This document shows positions 1-13,150 of a DNA stretch of 64,000 nucleotides, one piece after another (the first letter of the stretch is position 1; the number at the start of each line of letters is the position of its first letter). The notes beneath the pieces are model-generated. The model did no database searches and was not told the DNA's origin. It saw only the letters and a list, made by a program, of their open reading frames with translations. The stretch lies in the NCBI GenBank assembly GCA_023055355.1, contig JALJCS010000001.1, forward strand, positions 79,462,881 to 79,526,880, given 5' to 3'. Origin of the DNA: Agelaius tricolor (lineage: Eukaryota; Chordata; Aves; Passeriformes; Icteridae). A program made the translations under genes and the position numbers.

Positions 1-3000
1 TTTCTACTTCTAACATGCAGATGTTGCTTGCAGACATAACTTCATTCAATAAACTTATACATTTTAAATGGTGTGCATGCTGTATGTTAAGGATTGATAT
101 AATTTTCTATTCACTCATATTTTAAAAAGAAAGGTGATTTTAACATTTTTTCAAACTGTTTTGCTCTCTACACACCTGTGTGATTGATAATTGGATCACT
201 TTTCCCCTGTTTCCCAGAATATTTAGAGAATAATTTTCCACGAAACTACCAGAGATTATCATGGGTGCTTTTAGACAATTTCATTTTTCACCTTTCTGAG
301 GGACTGAAATTGGACAAAATGGTGAAACAGAAATAGTACACATCCAGCTAAAACACTAGAAGTCAGGCAAACACCTAGAGAAACACCCTTCTCTCCTTTA
401 CTCTTATGGGAGGTCCTGCTGAAGACCCACTCCAAATATCACATATACACGTAAAACCGCTTAACAAGACCAACCTACTGACAATCCATATGTATGCACA
501 AATTTGGAGTTTAGCCAAACTAGTATTTATATTCAGTCTCTTGTGCTTTGACAACAATTTTTTGTAACACAGTGCTAAAATATTATCCTGCCATGAAGTA
601 CTTTAGCTTGAAATGAGGACAAAGTCTGGTCCAAAATGTGATGGATTTCACAGTATACAAGCTTCTAAACTATCTTTAGTTTAATAAACTATGCCCAAAT
701 GATAAATTGTTTTGCATTGATTATTTTTTTTTTCAAACTGGCATCAATACCACTGTTTTCTACACTGACAATATTCCTCATAATTTAAAAGTCAATGACG
801 TACCAGTGTTAATGCAACAGATATAGAATAACAGATAAATGTCAACATTTTAAAAACCAAACTATCCATCATTTTTTATGCAAACACTGGGATTAATAAT
901 GCTTGTTTTAAAGCCAGCTCTAAATCACCTAATATTATCTACTCAGCTCAGCCAATGTTTATTTATTTTAATGTCTGCCAGAAAAGAGTAAAACTGAATT
1001 CACAAAAGGAATTGTATGGGATTCAAACAGCCAAGAATCTTGAGATCTTCAAAAACTCTCTTCTCTCTATTAGTTTACTACCATAAAAAATAGGGCATAA
1101 ACAAACAAGAAAAAAAAAGTAGCAAAGAGGGGAAAAAAAGGTGTTTTTAAAGAGTTTAGGAATTCATAAAGTTCTCAGACAAAATGCTGATAATAGCCAC
1201 ATAAGGGCTGTTCTAATGGATCTTTCTGATTTTGGTGGGTTTTGAATTAAACCAGACCCCAAGGATTTCTGTTTAGTGATAAATCCTGATGATTTATTTT
1301 CAGTGTTTAATCTCATTATTTTTAAAATAAATTGCATGTGTTTAAAAAGAACAGGAGCCCAGATTCTGAATCAGTACAGAGCCCTCAGAGCAGCTCTGGC
1401 AAGAATGTAAAACAGATAAAGTTAAACCAGGGGAGAAGAAACTTAATGAACCCCAAGTCTATATATATTTTCATTTAACTGAATCCTGACCATGGCTAAC
1501 ACAAACTACCTGTGCCCAGGCACCATGTATACACACCTAAGGTCATACCTATATAGCAAGAGGAAAATACTGAAAAATCAGTGACATAAATTAAATGGCC
1601 ATCAACAAATCTTCCAGTTCTGGCAGTGCCCACTGAAGATTACAATCTATTTCATAGAGGCTCATTACTCCTCTGATGTTGGAAATTATTGCCCTGCCTG
1701 TTTTATATACATTGTTTTCCTTGCGAGCAATCTCTGACTCTCTTTAGTAAAAAGAAGTTAACACTGTTATAGTAATAGATCTTCAGCAGATCTATTCAAT
1801 TCAAGAGGAATGGATTAGGAGCCATGCACAGGAGCAGCTCTGCTGGCACAGTCACCTCTCTGGCAGAAGTACAGTAAGGAGTTATTAGAGGCAGAGCTTT
1901 ACAAGAACTATGGTTATTAGGAACCATCTCAGCCAGCACAGTTGCAGTCAGAAGAGGATGTGGGAATAAAGCCTTAGTAAAACACACTAGCTTTTCATGT
2001 GCATGCATTTATACACAGCCCTGAGTGTTGGCAAATTCTGTGGCTGCAGCTACACTTAATTCTGATGTAGGTAGAAGATACAAGAAATAGATTATTCCTT
2101 TGAAGTCCTGCTGTTTGTCAGACTATTCTTTTGCCATTGTGACATCATCTTTAGAAGTTTCCAGACTCTTACTACATAACCTAAAAAAATACAACCGTGA
2201 AAGAAATTTCTAATTGGATGTATCAAAAATTGCACCTTAAGAAGAAAACTTTATTTCATCCTGGACCCACAGAAGCACACAATGAAAAACAAACAAACAA
2301 ACTCAGAAAGTTTTCCCTATGATTAAGATCTCATTTGCAAGGTTAAAGGGATCATTCCAACTGAGTAAGATTTAGCTTGAATTTGAGACAGCCTTTTGTC
2401 TTTAGAAAGTGAGCACAATGCCAAATAAACCAAATTACATGCAAAAGCAATGCCACTTAGCAGTAAAAATACAGTGAAGCAGTATAGCTAATTTGAAATG
2501 GGAATAGCTTCCATCCATAAAGCTTTGTTTTCTTGCTGCCATCCTATACACCATGACTTCCCACCCAGACTGACCTGCCAGCATGACCTTACACCTCTAC
2601 TGCTACAAGCATCTGGCCCAGGAAGAGATGCCAGGCCTTTATGTCCAGGGCTGGAGAATCGCCTGCATTCACAATGCAGGACCGTGTTCACATCACCTGA
2701 TGCTGGGCCAAAGTGTCCCTGGGCCTCAGCTGGGCCTCCATGGCCCTGACATAAGCATTTCTGTGTGGTCCTTCTCCCAGTCAGTTTAATTTCATTATTA
2801 TGCAGGCTGTATGGAAGCTTTTATCAGAGCAGCATTTTTTGGCATGGAACTAAAAGCTTGTGATACATGAACGGGGATGTTGCATCACATCACACACAGG
2901 ATACAAGACCTACTTCAACAGTATTAGAAAATCACGTGGGATTAGGAGAGTCATAGGTAATTGTGTCATCCACTTTGCTGAGTGGGAGCAGCCTTTGAAA

Positions 3001-3243
3001 TAAATTAGCTCCAGAATAATGCTTAAGTTTTGCCTCAGAGGGAAATCATTGGATTTCCCTTAAAGAGAACCCAAGAGAGAACACAATTCACACAGTGAAC
3101 ATTGTCAGTGGGCTGAAACCTGGGAATGAACTCAAGCCAAGTCACCTTCCCCCTTGCTGCACTCTTTTTCATACCAACTGATATTCTCAATTGGATCCCT
3201 CAGCTGTCTTTGTCTTTCCCTTGTGCATATGAAATGCTGGCTG

Positions 3244-3360
3244 AATAAAAATAAAATAAAATAAAATTCACATAATGAAATTGACACAAATTGACATAAT
3301 GAAGGCTCAAAATAAAATAAAATAAAATAAAATAAAATAAAATAAAATAAAATAAAAATA
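3244..3360. repeat. AAAAT pentanucleotide microsatellite, two blocks
   Basis: Two blocks of AATAA/AAAAT units, about 3244-3268 and 3309-3360, are separated by about 40 bp of unique sequence. The second block is the longer, with about ten units. A short - strand open frame rich in F, Y and L is an artefact of this repeat. Confidence 0.9.
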
Positions 3361-4184
3361 AGCATCAGAACATATTGGGAAACTTCATTGAATAAAAGAA
3401 GACATACACACAAGGAAAGACATATGAAAATCTATAGAAGACTATCCACAATCACTGCCTGAAATGTACAGATGTTGGTATTTTAACTGAAAAATGGGAC
3501 CTGACCTTTTGAGATTGTAGGGATCCTTTATGGCACAGTAATAACTAGATGCTAGAAATGCACAGGTATACTGAAGCATTTGCCTTTTCTGAGTATTTTA
3601 AAGTCATTATTTCAGTCTTTATTAGGGACATCTATTTTATAACATATGCAGTGAGAAATTCAGAAGAAGACCTGCATTATAGCTGGAGAATATTACAATT
3701 TTCTAAGCTGTCTAGTAATCAACCAAACTGCAAATAAAGACAGGTATCTACTTTGATATGTACAGTACCTGGAATCATTGGCTTCCCCGTATGGGAAGGC
3801 AGTCCATTAGATAGATTGAGCCTCCATACAAAAACATCCATATGCATAGTGATCTTATGGCTTCATGACTCCTATGCATGGGAGCACAAAATTACCCAGA
3901 CGAAGCAATCTTTTAGATCATATAAAACATATGTGAATTAAGCTATAGAAATATATGGCAGGAACATATCAGAAAAAAAGGAATAATCAGTGGAAGAGCA
4001 AAGTCAGGTCCATTAACCAAAGAAATTCATTAACACAGCTATCTGAACTGGTATTTGTAATACTAATTTTTGCATCAGCAAACCCAATGTCTGCTTAATA
4101 ATACCAAGGAAAAGACAGTATTTCCCTTTTATTCTGTCACCAGTGCTAAGCACATCTCCCCAGAAAACAGCAGCACTGCCTGAT

Positions 4185-4233
4185 TTTCTAGTTGTTCCTC
4201 CTATTATTTCTAGTTGTTCCTCCTATTATTTCT
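4185..4233. repeat. 22-bp perfect tandem duplication
   Basis: The unit TTTCTAGTTGTTCCTCC plus CTATTA-type tail occurs twice back to back (4185-4206 and 4207-4228), followed by a partial third start. The copies are identical, which suggests a recent replication-slippage event. Confidence 0.85.
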
Positions 4234-4994
4234 GTGAACAGGAGCTTTTTTCCCTTCTGTATTAAACCTCCCCATGTCACAGTTGAACTGGCAGACATAG
4301 GATTGTAGACCAGTACATTAAATTAACAGCTTGCCAAAAATTCCACTTCCACCTTCCCAACCCTCTAAAAGAAAATAAGACTATGATTTGGTTTGATGAA
4401 AGAGGAAGTAAATGGCAGAAAAATTAAAGATATGTTGAGCACGAAGCTGGAAACGCAGCTTTCAAAATAGAAGTGGTTTAGTGCAAAGTAACTGAAGGTC
4501 TCCTTGTTTCTTAAGGCCTCAAAAACAAAAGCTTTTAGCCATGAGTAGCTATGACTGAGCAGCTGAAGAGGCATGGACACACTTAGGACAGGGTAATTTA
4601 CATAAGTTAAAACACATGTTGTCTGTCTAGGCTGTAAACTGTTTATGCACAAATTACAAAAGAAATAGTGTACAGATCAAGTTGAGGCCACATGAACATA
4701 TGGGTAATAATGTTCATCAGTGGTCTAGTGTAGGCAAATAGGAGATACTCTAAAAATTGAAGTTGTTATAATTCTGATTTCATGCCTTTCTTAATTTCCT
4801 TGCTGCCTTAGGCACGGAGAAAAAGGCAGGTTGTCTTCTCTAAGTTACAATACTGTGAAATTCCCAGATGATACTTCAAAGATGCTCAAGACAGTTACAT
4901 AACTTCTATTTCATACAGAACAAAAGTCACTGTCATTTTGAAGACAAACGTCTCTTGAAGATTCTTGTAAGATCACATCTTTTTCTAAGATGAC

Positions 4995-5835
4995 ATAATG
5001 AAGGCTCAAAGAGTTAGAGTACATGGGGTGTCATCAAGCTGGCAGCCAGTCAACTGCAGGGTTCAACAGGGCTCAATTTTAGGGCCAGTGTTATTCAACA
5101 TTTGTATAAATTATCTGGACACAGGAGTAAGTTTGCTGGAAAACACCAGAGGAGCTGTGGAGTCAGTCGAGGGTCAAGAGGCCTAATATAGAGAGACACC
5201 TGCAGAGATTAGGAAGCAGCACAATCACCAACTACAGGAAATTTAATAAGAGCGAGTGCTGGATTTTCCATCTAGGATGGGGCAATCCTGGTTAAACACA
5301 CAAACTGGGCTGGAGAGCAGCCCCACAGAAAGAGATCTGAGGGTTTGGATCAATGGAAATGTGAATCTGGGTGTGCTCTGGCAGCCACAAGGGCCAACCA
5401 TGTCCTACAAGCCATAGCAAGCCTGTCGGGGGCAGTGATTGTCCCTCTGGGCACTGCAGTAGTGCAGCCCCACCTCCAATGCTGTGTGCAATTTTGGGTG
5501 CCTCAACTTAGGAAGGACATCAAACTACTAGAGTTTGTCCAGAGGAGGGTGACAAGATGGTGTCAAAGACAAGAATTTAGGGGAGTGGCTGAAGGAATGG
5601 AGTGAAGCTGAACCAGGGAAAGACAGCATCATGTTGGACATTAGGAAAAAGTTTCTCACTGAGAGGATGGTTGGACACTGGCACAGGGTCACAGCACTAA
5701 GCCTGACAGAGTTCAAGGAGTGTCTGGATGACACTCTTAGTTATGTTAGTTTTAGGTTGTCCTCCAAGGAGCAGGGAGTTAGACCTGATGATGTGTATGA
5801 GTGTCTTCTCCATTGAGATATCCTATGATTCTATG
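4995..5835 (+). mobile_element. CR1 LINE, 5'-truncated, sense orientation
   Basis: The left part (about 5040-5110) encodes a broken reverse-transcriptase segment with the CR1-type sequence QQGSILGPVLFNICINYLD, equivalent to the usual GVPQGSVLGPLLFNIFINDLD-like block. Downstream come the 3' regions typical of avian CR1: the text around 'gggctggagagcagcccc', 'gtgcagccccacctcc' and 'gtccagaggagggtgac', ending near 'tcctatgattctatg' at about 5835. Stops and frameshifts interrupt it, so it is a dead copy. The remaining 3' end lacks several blocks that fuller copies have. Confidence 0.88.
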
Positions 5836-8512
5836 TTTTTACTATACATCTTTCCTGTGATGTTAATAAACTTTCTACAAATAATTTTTCATTTTTATCT
5901 GCTGCATAATTATATAAATATGCCATCAACATAATTATAGATTGCTTTTAGTACATGAAGTACTGCTGTGCTGTTCAACTAGAAAAAAAGGTATTTTCTT
6001 CATAAAACACTTGATCGGTATTTATATTTTACAACATTTTTTCTACAGTATACAATGTAGATAAATGGCAATTTTCTTTTACTGTTTCTTCAGACATACA
6101 CCAGCGCCAATGTTACTTCTTAGACTTCCTTTATTCCTCACATAAATATTTAAACATGAAAGGCAGCACATGGGTAATGGCAAATAAAGACAAACTGAAA
6201 ACAAACCAACAATCTTTGGAATCCTTAAGTATAATTATAAAGTTACAGCTACAAATATCTATAAAATGAGCATTAGGGATACATTTGAATTTCCTTAGTA
6301 AATTATAGTATTTCCTGCCACAATCTGCATAAAAGAAGTTTTCAAGATTTAGTCAGATTTCCTGACTGACTGAATCATGAACCATAGTCTGTGTGGGGAA
6401 AAAAGCGAAGAAATATTCAGCTGTAGTTCAGGAAGCAATACTTTCCCTGTGCACATGTGGAATATACAAATGCAGGCATGTTTTCATGTAGATTTTGTAT
6501 GATTGTAGTTCCACTAGCCTTTTATGCCCCTCATGTAGCTTTCATTCACATGAAATAAATCTCTGGCTCTGCCTGATCTCAGCTGATAGTAAGTAAATGC
6601 TTTATTTTGTATGAAGGTGAAAAAAAGGAGTGAGAGATCACTTATCATTCACCTTGCAGGCTTTGTATTCATTAGAAAAACCACAATCAATAAGAACCAA
6701 AGGCACTTTTCCCCTAAAGACAACTATGTCCAGCATCACTAGAGGGTCTGGGAGTCTCACAGGCTTTGATTTATTAGTAAGAATTACCTTTTAAAGTTTA
6801 CAACTTCCTAATCCAAAGGTCACTTCACTTAACTCTGCTGTAAAATTTTGTTAAACAAAATTCTGCTGTTTTTCTCATGGCTACTTTTACAGAGTGCAAG
6901 TTCCATAAGCTTCAAATGCAGAAAAATTGTAAATGTCTTGCTTTGCCACTTTTCACATTTTATAGAGCAGTATCTTCTGGGTTTTGGGGACAGGTGGTAT
7001 TGTTTTATTAAAAGAGAAACGATGAAAGCCAGTAATTTCTCATACAGAATACATTCTTTTGGTTTAACAAGGAAAAACAGAATTCAAACCATTGTTTTTA
7101 ACTTGGTATTTCACATTAGAAAACTCTTTCCTTAACTTTGTGCATATTATGCATAGTTTTATTGAGTAACACGAAATCTCATCTGAGAGATTCAGAGCTA
7201 TTGTATCCAAAGACAGACCACCCTAATAAGGAATTTAAATACAGACACAAATAGACAATAGACTTGAGGCATAAGTGAGAAGAAAAACCCTATATTCCAA
7301 ATACCAAGGAAAAACAGAAAATAAAAACATTGTGACTAAGAGATATTCACAACACAAAGATTATCACAGCCTGAGTGAAATTCCATCCCTAAATCATTCC
7401 TTTCTGGGCTTGTGCTTAGTACATCTTCTGTCAGGAGCTAATCTCACGTGACAGGCCTGATCCAAAGCCATTTGAAGTCTATGGAATGTCTCTTCCTGAC
7501 TTCAGGGAGCTTTGCATCCAGCCCTTATAAACTTCAAGAACAATACAATTCATGGAAAGTTGTTTTAAGAGAACAATAGCTAACTATTGTCTAAGTAGAA
7601 AAGAATGTTAGCTTCAAATGAAATTTACCTGCAATGGGAGATTTGCGTTTGGGTTCTTTTATTACTGTTTCTTTATGCATCTAACACAGCTAAAACTTTC
7701 CAAAGTGAGTTTTTAACAGACACCACAGAAAATCAAAGCTGCAGTCAAAACCAAAAAGTAAAAATATCATTTTGTACATAGTACATTTAGGTTTTCTAAG
7801 GAAACAAAAGATCACTTTTAAGGCCTCAATTAATTCAATATTTTCTTAAACAGCTGTACATTGAGGACAAAACAGAACAAGAGGTTTCAAAAATTTATCA
7901 GTTGTTTCTAAGTCAGAAAATCAAAAGATAGAATAAAAATTTTTTAAAAAACCCACCAAACAAAGCCAAATTAGCAAGGGGGTGGGCTGACAGGAAAGCA
8001 AGTTATTTTGTTTTTCTTTTATAATAAAAACCCTGATCATCTACTAACTTAAGTAAATTTCAAAGCTAGAGGTGACAACTACCACACCAGACATGGTGAG
8101 CAATGTCAGACTCCTATTTATATTTTGAAAATAATAATATAAATTAAATAAGCCCTGAAATAGCAATTAAGATCATTGTAAAAACTGATGGAAGAGAAGT
8201 CCCATTGCTGTGATGTGGCTTTTCTCTTATTTATAACAAAAATGAGGCAATGTAGACCAGTACAGACCCTGATGCTGATCTGATGTGCCATGTAGCAGTA
8301 AATTTACACTGACAAAAAAGCAAATCAAATGTAGCTCTACCACCTCCAAGTTCCCAATGCACCAGAGAGGTGGCTCCAATTTCCTCCCTCAAACAACAAA
8401 TCAACTCACTACAGCTATTTTAGTTACCTAATGTTGAAATGAAAACACAAAAACTTCCAATTAAGCACAAATATTCCAGAATGTCCAGCTTCCAAGCATG
8501 ATTCTATGTTTT

Positions 8513-8575
8513 ACAAAAAAAAACTCCAACAAAACAAAACCAAAAACAAACAAAAAACCAAACAAAACCCAACAT
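8513..8575. repeat. A/C-rich low-complexity tract
   Basis: A run of A-rich units such as AACAAAAC, AAACAAAC and AAACC. It may be a decayed poly(A)-derived tract. No coding meaning is visible. Confidence 0.7.
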
Positions 8576-9658
8576 TAGGTCCTGAAGACTCTCATTCATA
8601 AGACATACTAACCACTGTTAATCTTCTCTGTTTGTGGTTCTACATGTTTAACAACAAACACTGACAATATAACTTTTATTAATTAATAATTTCAGAAGGG
8701 TCTATGAAATATTAGATCAAAACCAATGTAGCCCATACCTCAAAAAGTAAAGTAAATGAGACAAAGCACAAGAAAAAAAGCAAACATCAATTTTTGCAAT
8801 GTAGAGATGCCATAGATTCTGTCTCCTTCATTTAAGATTCCAGTACCCACAAGTAAAAATAAACATTTCACTTTACAAATACACCTAAACTAATTGCTGA
8901 TTTTTTAGTTTGAGTGGATGAAAACAGAAAACTAGAAATTTCATTTCAGGCAAGTATAAAATTGTGGTTTGATTTTTTCCTAAATGAAATGAAACAGTAT
9001 TTCTCTGGTCAAACACCATGCCTTATTTTGGTATCACAAATATTTTCTTAAAATAATTGTCAAACAGCCCATTTTGTTTGACTTTAAAAGCACAAAAGCA
9101 CATTTATTTTTGGAATGTTGTCTTTTTTCCTTGTTGTTGCTATTAAGTGCATTTTTGATCTGAAACGTTGTCCTAAAATTAAAAATCAAACTTTCAGGTA
9201 AAAAAAAGTCAAAACAACAAGCAGACTTAAACTTCACTTTTTTTTTTTTTCTTCTCTTCTGACACGCACAAGGTGATGGATTGTTTTGTTCACTCCAAAA
9301 CTATATTTTGGGTAAATAAACTATTTCTATCCCTTGCTAAGTCCCATTTATCCATGTACCAGTTATACCCATTCCCTCCTCTTCCCACCAGGCAGCTGGA
9401 CTCGAGCTGCCCGCAGCTCAGCACTGCTGGCTGCTGTCCCGATCCCCCTGGACCTGCCCTGCTCCACTCTCACTCCGCTCCTGCTGCTGCTGCTGCTGGG
9501 ACTAACACTTCCCTAACCTTCAGGAGCCCTGGGCTTCCACTTACCCCCCCGCCGTCTCGGAGCATTCCCAGGTGCTGATAAGCTTTTCTCTCTATTATTG
9601 GTGCTGCTTCCCCTTATTTTGGCAGAAGCTACAGCTTTGCAAGTTGCACGGCTCTTAC

Positions 9659-9890
9659 CTCTGAGACCCTCTTTGTTGCTCTGTCTGCGACCACGCTGGA
9701 AGCAGGGAGTGATGAACATTAGTGAAGCATGAGCCTCCCCTCGCTGTTTAGCAGCGTGGTCTGCAAAGAAAGATAGAGATGCTGCTCCCTCCTCCTCCTC
9801 CTCCTCCCCCCTCGCTGTCCCAGCTTCCTCCTCCCTCCTCCTTGCTCCCTCCTTCCCATCCACAGAGAGCGCCAGCTCTCTCTGCGCTCC
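9659..9890 (-). other. Candidate - strand 5' non-coding exon, probably GREB1 exon 1
   Basis: Read on the - strand, the sequence ends in CAGAG|GTAAGAGC, a strong splice donor with GT at 9658-9657. The region is more GC-rich than its surroundings and holds a (CCT)n purine/pyrimidine tract (about 9785-9845), common near promoters. In human the next gene beyond E2F6 is GREB1, transcribed divergently from it, so a - strand first exon here fits the expected order. GREB1 starts with a non-coding exon, and no GREB1 coding exon was recognised in the window. The 5' boundary (about 9890) is a guess. The long - strand frame through this exon is low complexity and runs past the donor, so I do not call it protein. 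Alternatively it is an lncRNA promoter. Confidence 0.42.
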
Positions 9891-9924
9891 CACACAATGC
9901 GCTACCTCTCAGCACCAGCTACCT

Positions 9925-9931
9925 AAGGTCA
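9925..9931 (+). promoter_or_regulatory. AAGGTCA nuclear-receptor half-site near the candidate - strand start
   Basis: The sequence CTAAGGTCA is one base off the extended half-site bound by ERR/SF1-type receptors. It lies about 35 bp upstream of the presumed - strand start. GREB1 is an oestrogen-responsive gene, but a lone half-site is frequent by chance and I found no full palindromic oestrogen response element here. Confidence 0.2.
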
Positions 9932-12089
9932 AGAATACAAACCCTCACCCTTCCCCCGCCTTTTCCTCTCCGCCCAGGCATCCTCACCCCTGCTTCCCAC
10001 GGAATATGGTATCTTCCCAACCAGACGTGCCTTAGTCGGCTCTGGGATCTAAAGTGCAGACAATTTCACCAGCCCCGGGGAAAAAAGAGTTATAAAATAG
10101 AAATGCATAGGGAAGAGTGGGGATACAAAGGGAAAGTGGAAGCCTTTTGGGGAAATTGGAAACTTTAGGGGTTTATCTGTGTGTTAAAAATAAAAATAAT
10201 TTAAAAAGTCAAGTCAGAGTAGCCAAAGCCTGCCACTTGGAGATTAGTTTAAGAGATCTATACAGATAAAGAAAAGTGCCCCGGATAGCTAGTTATCTCC
10301 CAAATCCAGTTTACCTACTGTCTTTTACTTACTCATTGTTTCTCGAGCTTTATGCTAAATAGCTTTTTTGTAAAGAAACTTTTCCCCTGCAAAGCCAGTA
10401 ATCAGTAATATTTTTTAAGATTATGAGCTATGAAATAACCCCTTTAAGATCACAGAAAACACCAGAACAAGTACTCTGACTTTTCAGCTGGAATGACAAA
10501 TGTGTTCAAGGGGTCTTTTTTCACTTTGAGCAGTTACGGTGATTAGGAGCTCTTTCAGGCAATCAGTACATGGCTCCCAAAAGTCACATATAATTACAGC
10601 TAACCAGAATATTTTTCTTAAGGACCTAATTTTAGACACATGACAAAACAGTCCTTATAAAGTGTTTATGTTTGTTACAAAGACTGTGGAGAGAGGTGAG
10701 GGATGCTGAAGACTTCTAAAAGATCTTGACTGCTTAAGGTTGCACACCTTATTTAGGTGGACAGGGTCTCCCTCTGGAGGTCTCGAGACGCTTCTGGCTC
10801 TCGCCAGTGATGTATGGCCACCAAACCATGGCACTCCTAATCTGTGCTAAGTCAGAGGTTTTGTTTTAAGAACAGATAAACTTCAAAAATAAAAAAGGTT
10901 AAAACAAGGAGAGAGAATAAGATTTCTAACTATTTTGGTACTAAAATATCTCTATAAAATCATCTATGTTCTTTTCTGGAACACTCCAGAGATGTCACAT
11001 TTGTCAGCACAATTTCTGAAGGTCAGAACTTCTTTCTAAAGCAAAGGAAGCTTTAGAACGGACAGATCACTAAGAGGTAACGTATCATCAGGACCAGAGG
11101 TTTTTTACACAAAATACAAAACTGCTGAACTACCAGCTATAAGCTTAAGACCTATATATATACCTTAAACCAACTTCAGTAGTAGAAGAGTGCTATATAA
11201 GAGTGGATCACCAATGGCTGACTGATGAGGTGAACACGACTTTAATGAAGCTTGATAACCTTGTGCAGCACAAGAACACTGAAGTGACAGAAAATGATTC
11301 AAGATACACAAACATAGACAGTGAAATGTTGCAGGCATATCTCACAACAGTGGATTATTGAAAGGCCAGGTTCAATTAAGTACTAATAAATGAAAAACAA
11401 TGGATGTCCAAGAAAATATCTGCCTTGTGGTTCTAACAAGCCACTGTGGCACTCAGAGCCACGATGCTGACAGTCTGGGTATTCTACAGAGATTTGGGAT
11501 CAGTGGAAGAACAAAAGCAGCTCACCAGAAGAGTCACCTATCCAGAGAGCAGGAGAAGAATGGCCAGGGAGCTAAAACTGGGTCCAACTCTGCTGAGTCT
11601 CTCCAGTGCAGGGGCAATAGACACGCCAGTGGCATGAAGTGAAGTCCTTTTCCCTTGCAGCAGACAACTCGCTCCTTTTCAACCAATGTTTTTGCCACTC
11701 CTTCAGCCAACAGCAGCAGCCACAGATCCAAACAATCCCAAACATACTTTCTCCTTACTATCTGCTTTTGTCCACATTCAGGGAAGTAACTTGGCACAGA
11801 GAGATGGGAGGGATGTTGCTCCCAACGCCACACTTCACAACACCACCCTTTGATGCTTTTTTTCCCTGCTCTGGATACAACTGCCAACTATGTGCATAAT
11901 AATGGTCTCCTACCCACTTAGTAAAGAGGGGCTTGAGCACCATAGACAGTTTTCTCTAAACAGCTCAATGCTCACCAGTTGGCAAAAAGGCACACACAAT
12001 GTTTTAGGAAAAGAATAGAGAATAAAGAAGAAAACATCAGTTTGACATTGCATTAAGTCTACATTTAAGACTGCTGGTACCCTGACTGG

Positions 12090-12325
12090 GTATTTGATCA
12101 TGGGATCATAGGTAGCCTCTTGGAAGGGACCACTGGCTGTGTCCAACCCAGTCTCACAGTCAAAGACAAGTCAGCTATGCAGTGAGGTTACTGAGGGCTT
12201 TATCCAGTTGTGTCTTGGAAACTTCCAAGGATGAAGATTATACAACATTTCTAGACAATCTGATCCACAGCTTTATTGTTCTCATGCTGGGGAAAAAATT
12301 TCCTTTCCCCCCTGTTTTTTTTTCC
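12090..12325 (-). mobile_element. CR1 LINE 3' fragment, antisense
   Basis: Starts with the inverted CR1 3' end (ATCATGGGATCATAGG, then 'cttggaagggaccactgg' and 'gtccaaccc') and continues into the inverted body ('ggctttatccagttgtgtcttgg'). Diverged and 5'-truncated. Confidence 0.75.
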
Positions 12326-12774
12326 CTTTCAGATTACAGTGTTATTCCTTTCAAATGTCACATTTGAAAAGGCTACAGCAGAACAGAAAAGCAGCATACA
12401 AGAGTGACTAGAGATTTGAAATAACTTCCACACAAAACAGATTACATAGGTTAAGAGTCTTCAATTTGGAAAACTGGCAACTGAGATGATAAATATCTAC
12501 CGAGATATTTAGTTGAGAATAATATGGAAAAAGCACACTGAAAAGAAATTCTTCCAGTTTGCCATAACACAGGAATTGCGGAGTACCAAACTACATGATT
12601 AGGCAACATATTTGAAAAAGAATTCCTTCATTTTTTCTAATAAGTTAAAATTATAGAAGTCACTGCTGTAAAAACCTGATCATTTTTGCTTTCCTGTAAT
12701 TATATAAATTGTCATTTACAATTAGTAATTTATTATTATTTATTAGAATTTGTCTTCTGATCCAGAACCAACTT

Positions 12775-13150
12775 AAGGTGAAGAAAAGGAGGTTCAAGGA
12801 GACCAAATCACTCTCTACAACCACCTGTAAAGAGGTTGAAATGAGGGAGGGGAGTGTTGGTCTCTTTTTCCAAGTAATAAGAGAGAGGCTGAGAGGAAAC
12901 AGCCTCAAGTAGCGCCAGAGGAGGTTTAGATTGGATATTAGGGGAAATTTCTTCACCAAAAGGGTTGTCAAGCTTTGGAACAAGCTGTTCAGGGAAGTGG
13001 TTAAGTTGCCATTCCTGAAGGTATTTAGAAGATGTGCCAAAGTGGCACGCAGGGACATGATTTAGTGGTGGACTTGGCAGTGCTGAGTTAATGGTTGGTC
13101 TTGATGATCTTAGAGGTCTATTCCAACCTAAATGAATCCCCGATTCTAAG
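12775..13150 (+). mobile_element. CR1 LINE 3' end, sense
   Basis: Contains the ordered hallmarks of the CR1 3' region: 'ctctctacaaccacctgtaa', 'ggcctcaagt'-like text at about 12900, 'ggtttagattggatattagg', 'ttcttcaccaaaagggttg', 'ggaacaagctgttcagg', 'atttagtggtggacttggca', and the terminal 'ttccaacctaaatgaatcc'. No open protein remains. Confidence 0.92.

Larger units (their letters stand above)
1..9650. other. AT-rich non-coding stretch, probable GREB1 intron
   Basis: I see no exon with splice sites and a conserved protein in this stretch. Open frames are short and scattered on both strands. Recognisable contents are one CR1 fragment (about 4995-5835), an AAAAT-type simple repeat (3244-3360), a 22-bp perfect tandem duplication (4185-4233) and an A-rich tract near 8513-8575. 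If the - strand first-exon candidate at 9659-9890 is GREB1, this stretch is the first part of its intron 1. That is inference from human gene order and from the splice donor at 9657-9658. Confidence 0.5.

Noticed and set aside
4998..5186. Reverse-transcriptase-like open frame as an active gene
   Set aside because: It is a short broken piece of a truncated CR1 with stops on both sides, not a functional gene.
9513..9893. 126-residue - strand frame over the candidate GREB1 first exon
   Set aside because: It is low complexity (E/R/G/A from a CCT tract), continues past a strong splice donor and matches no family I know.
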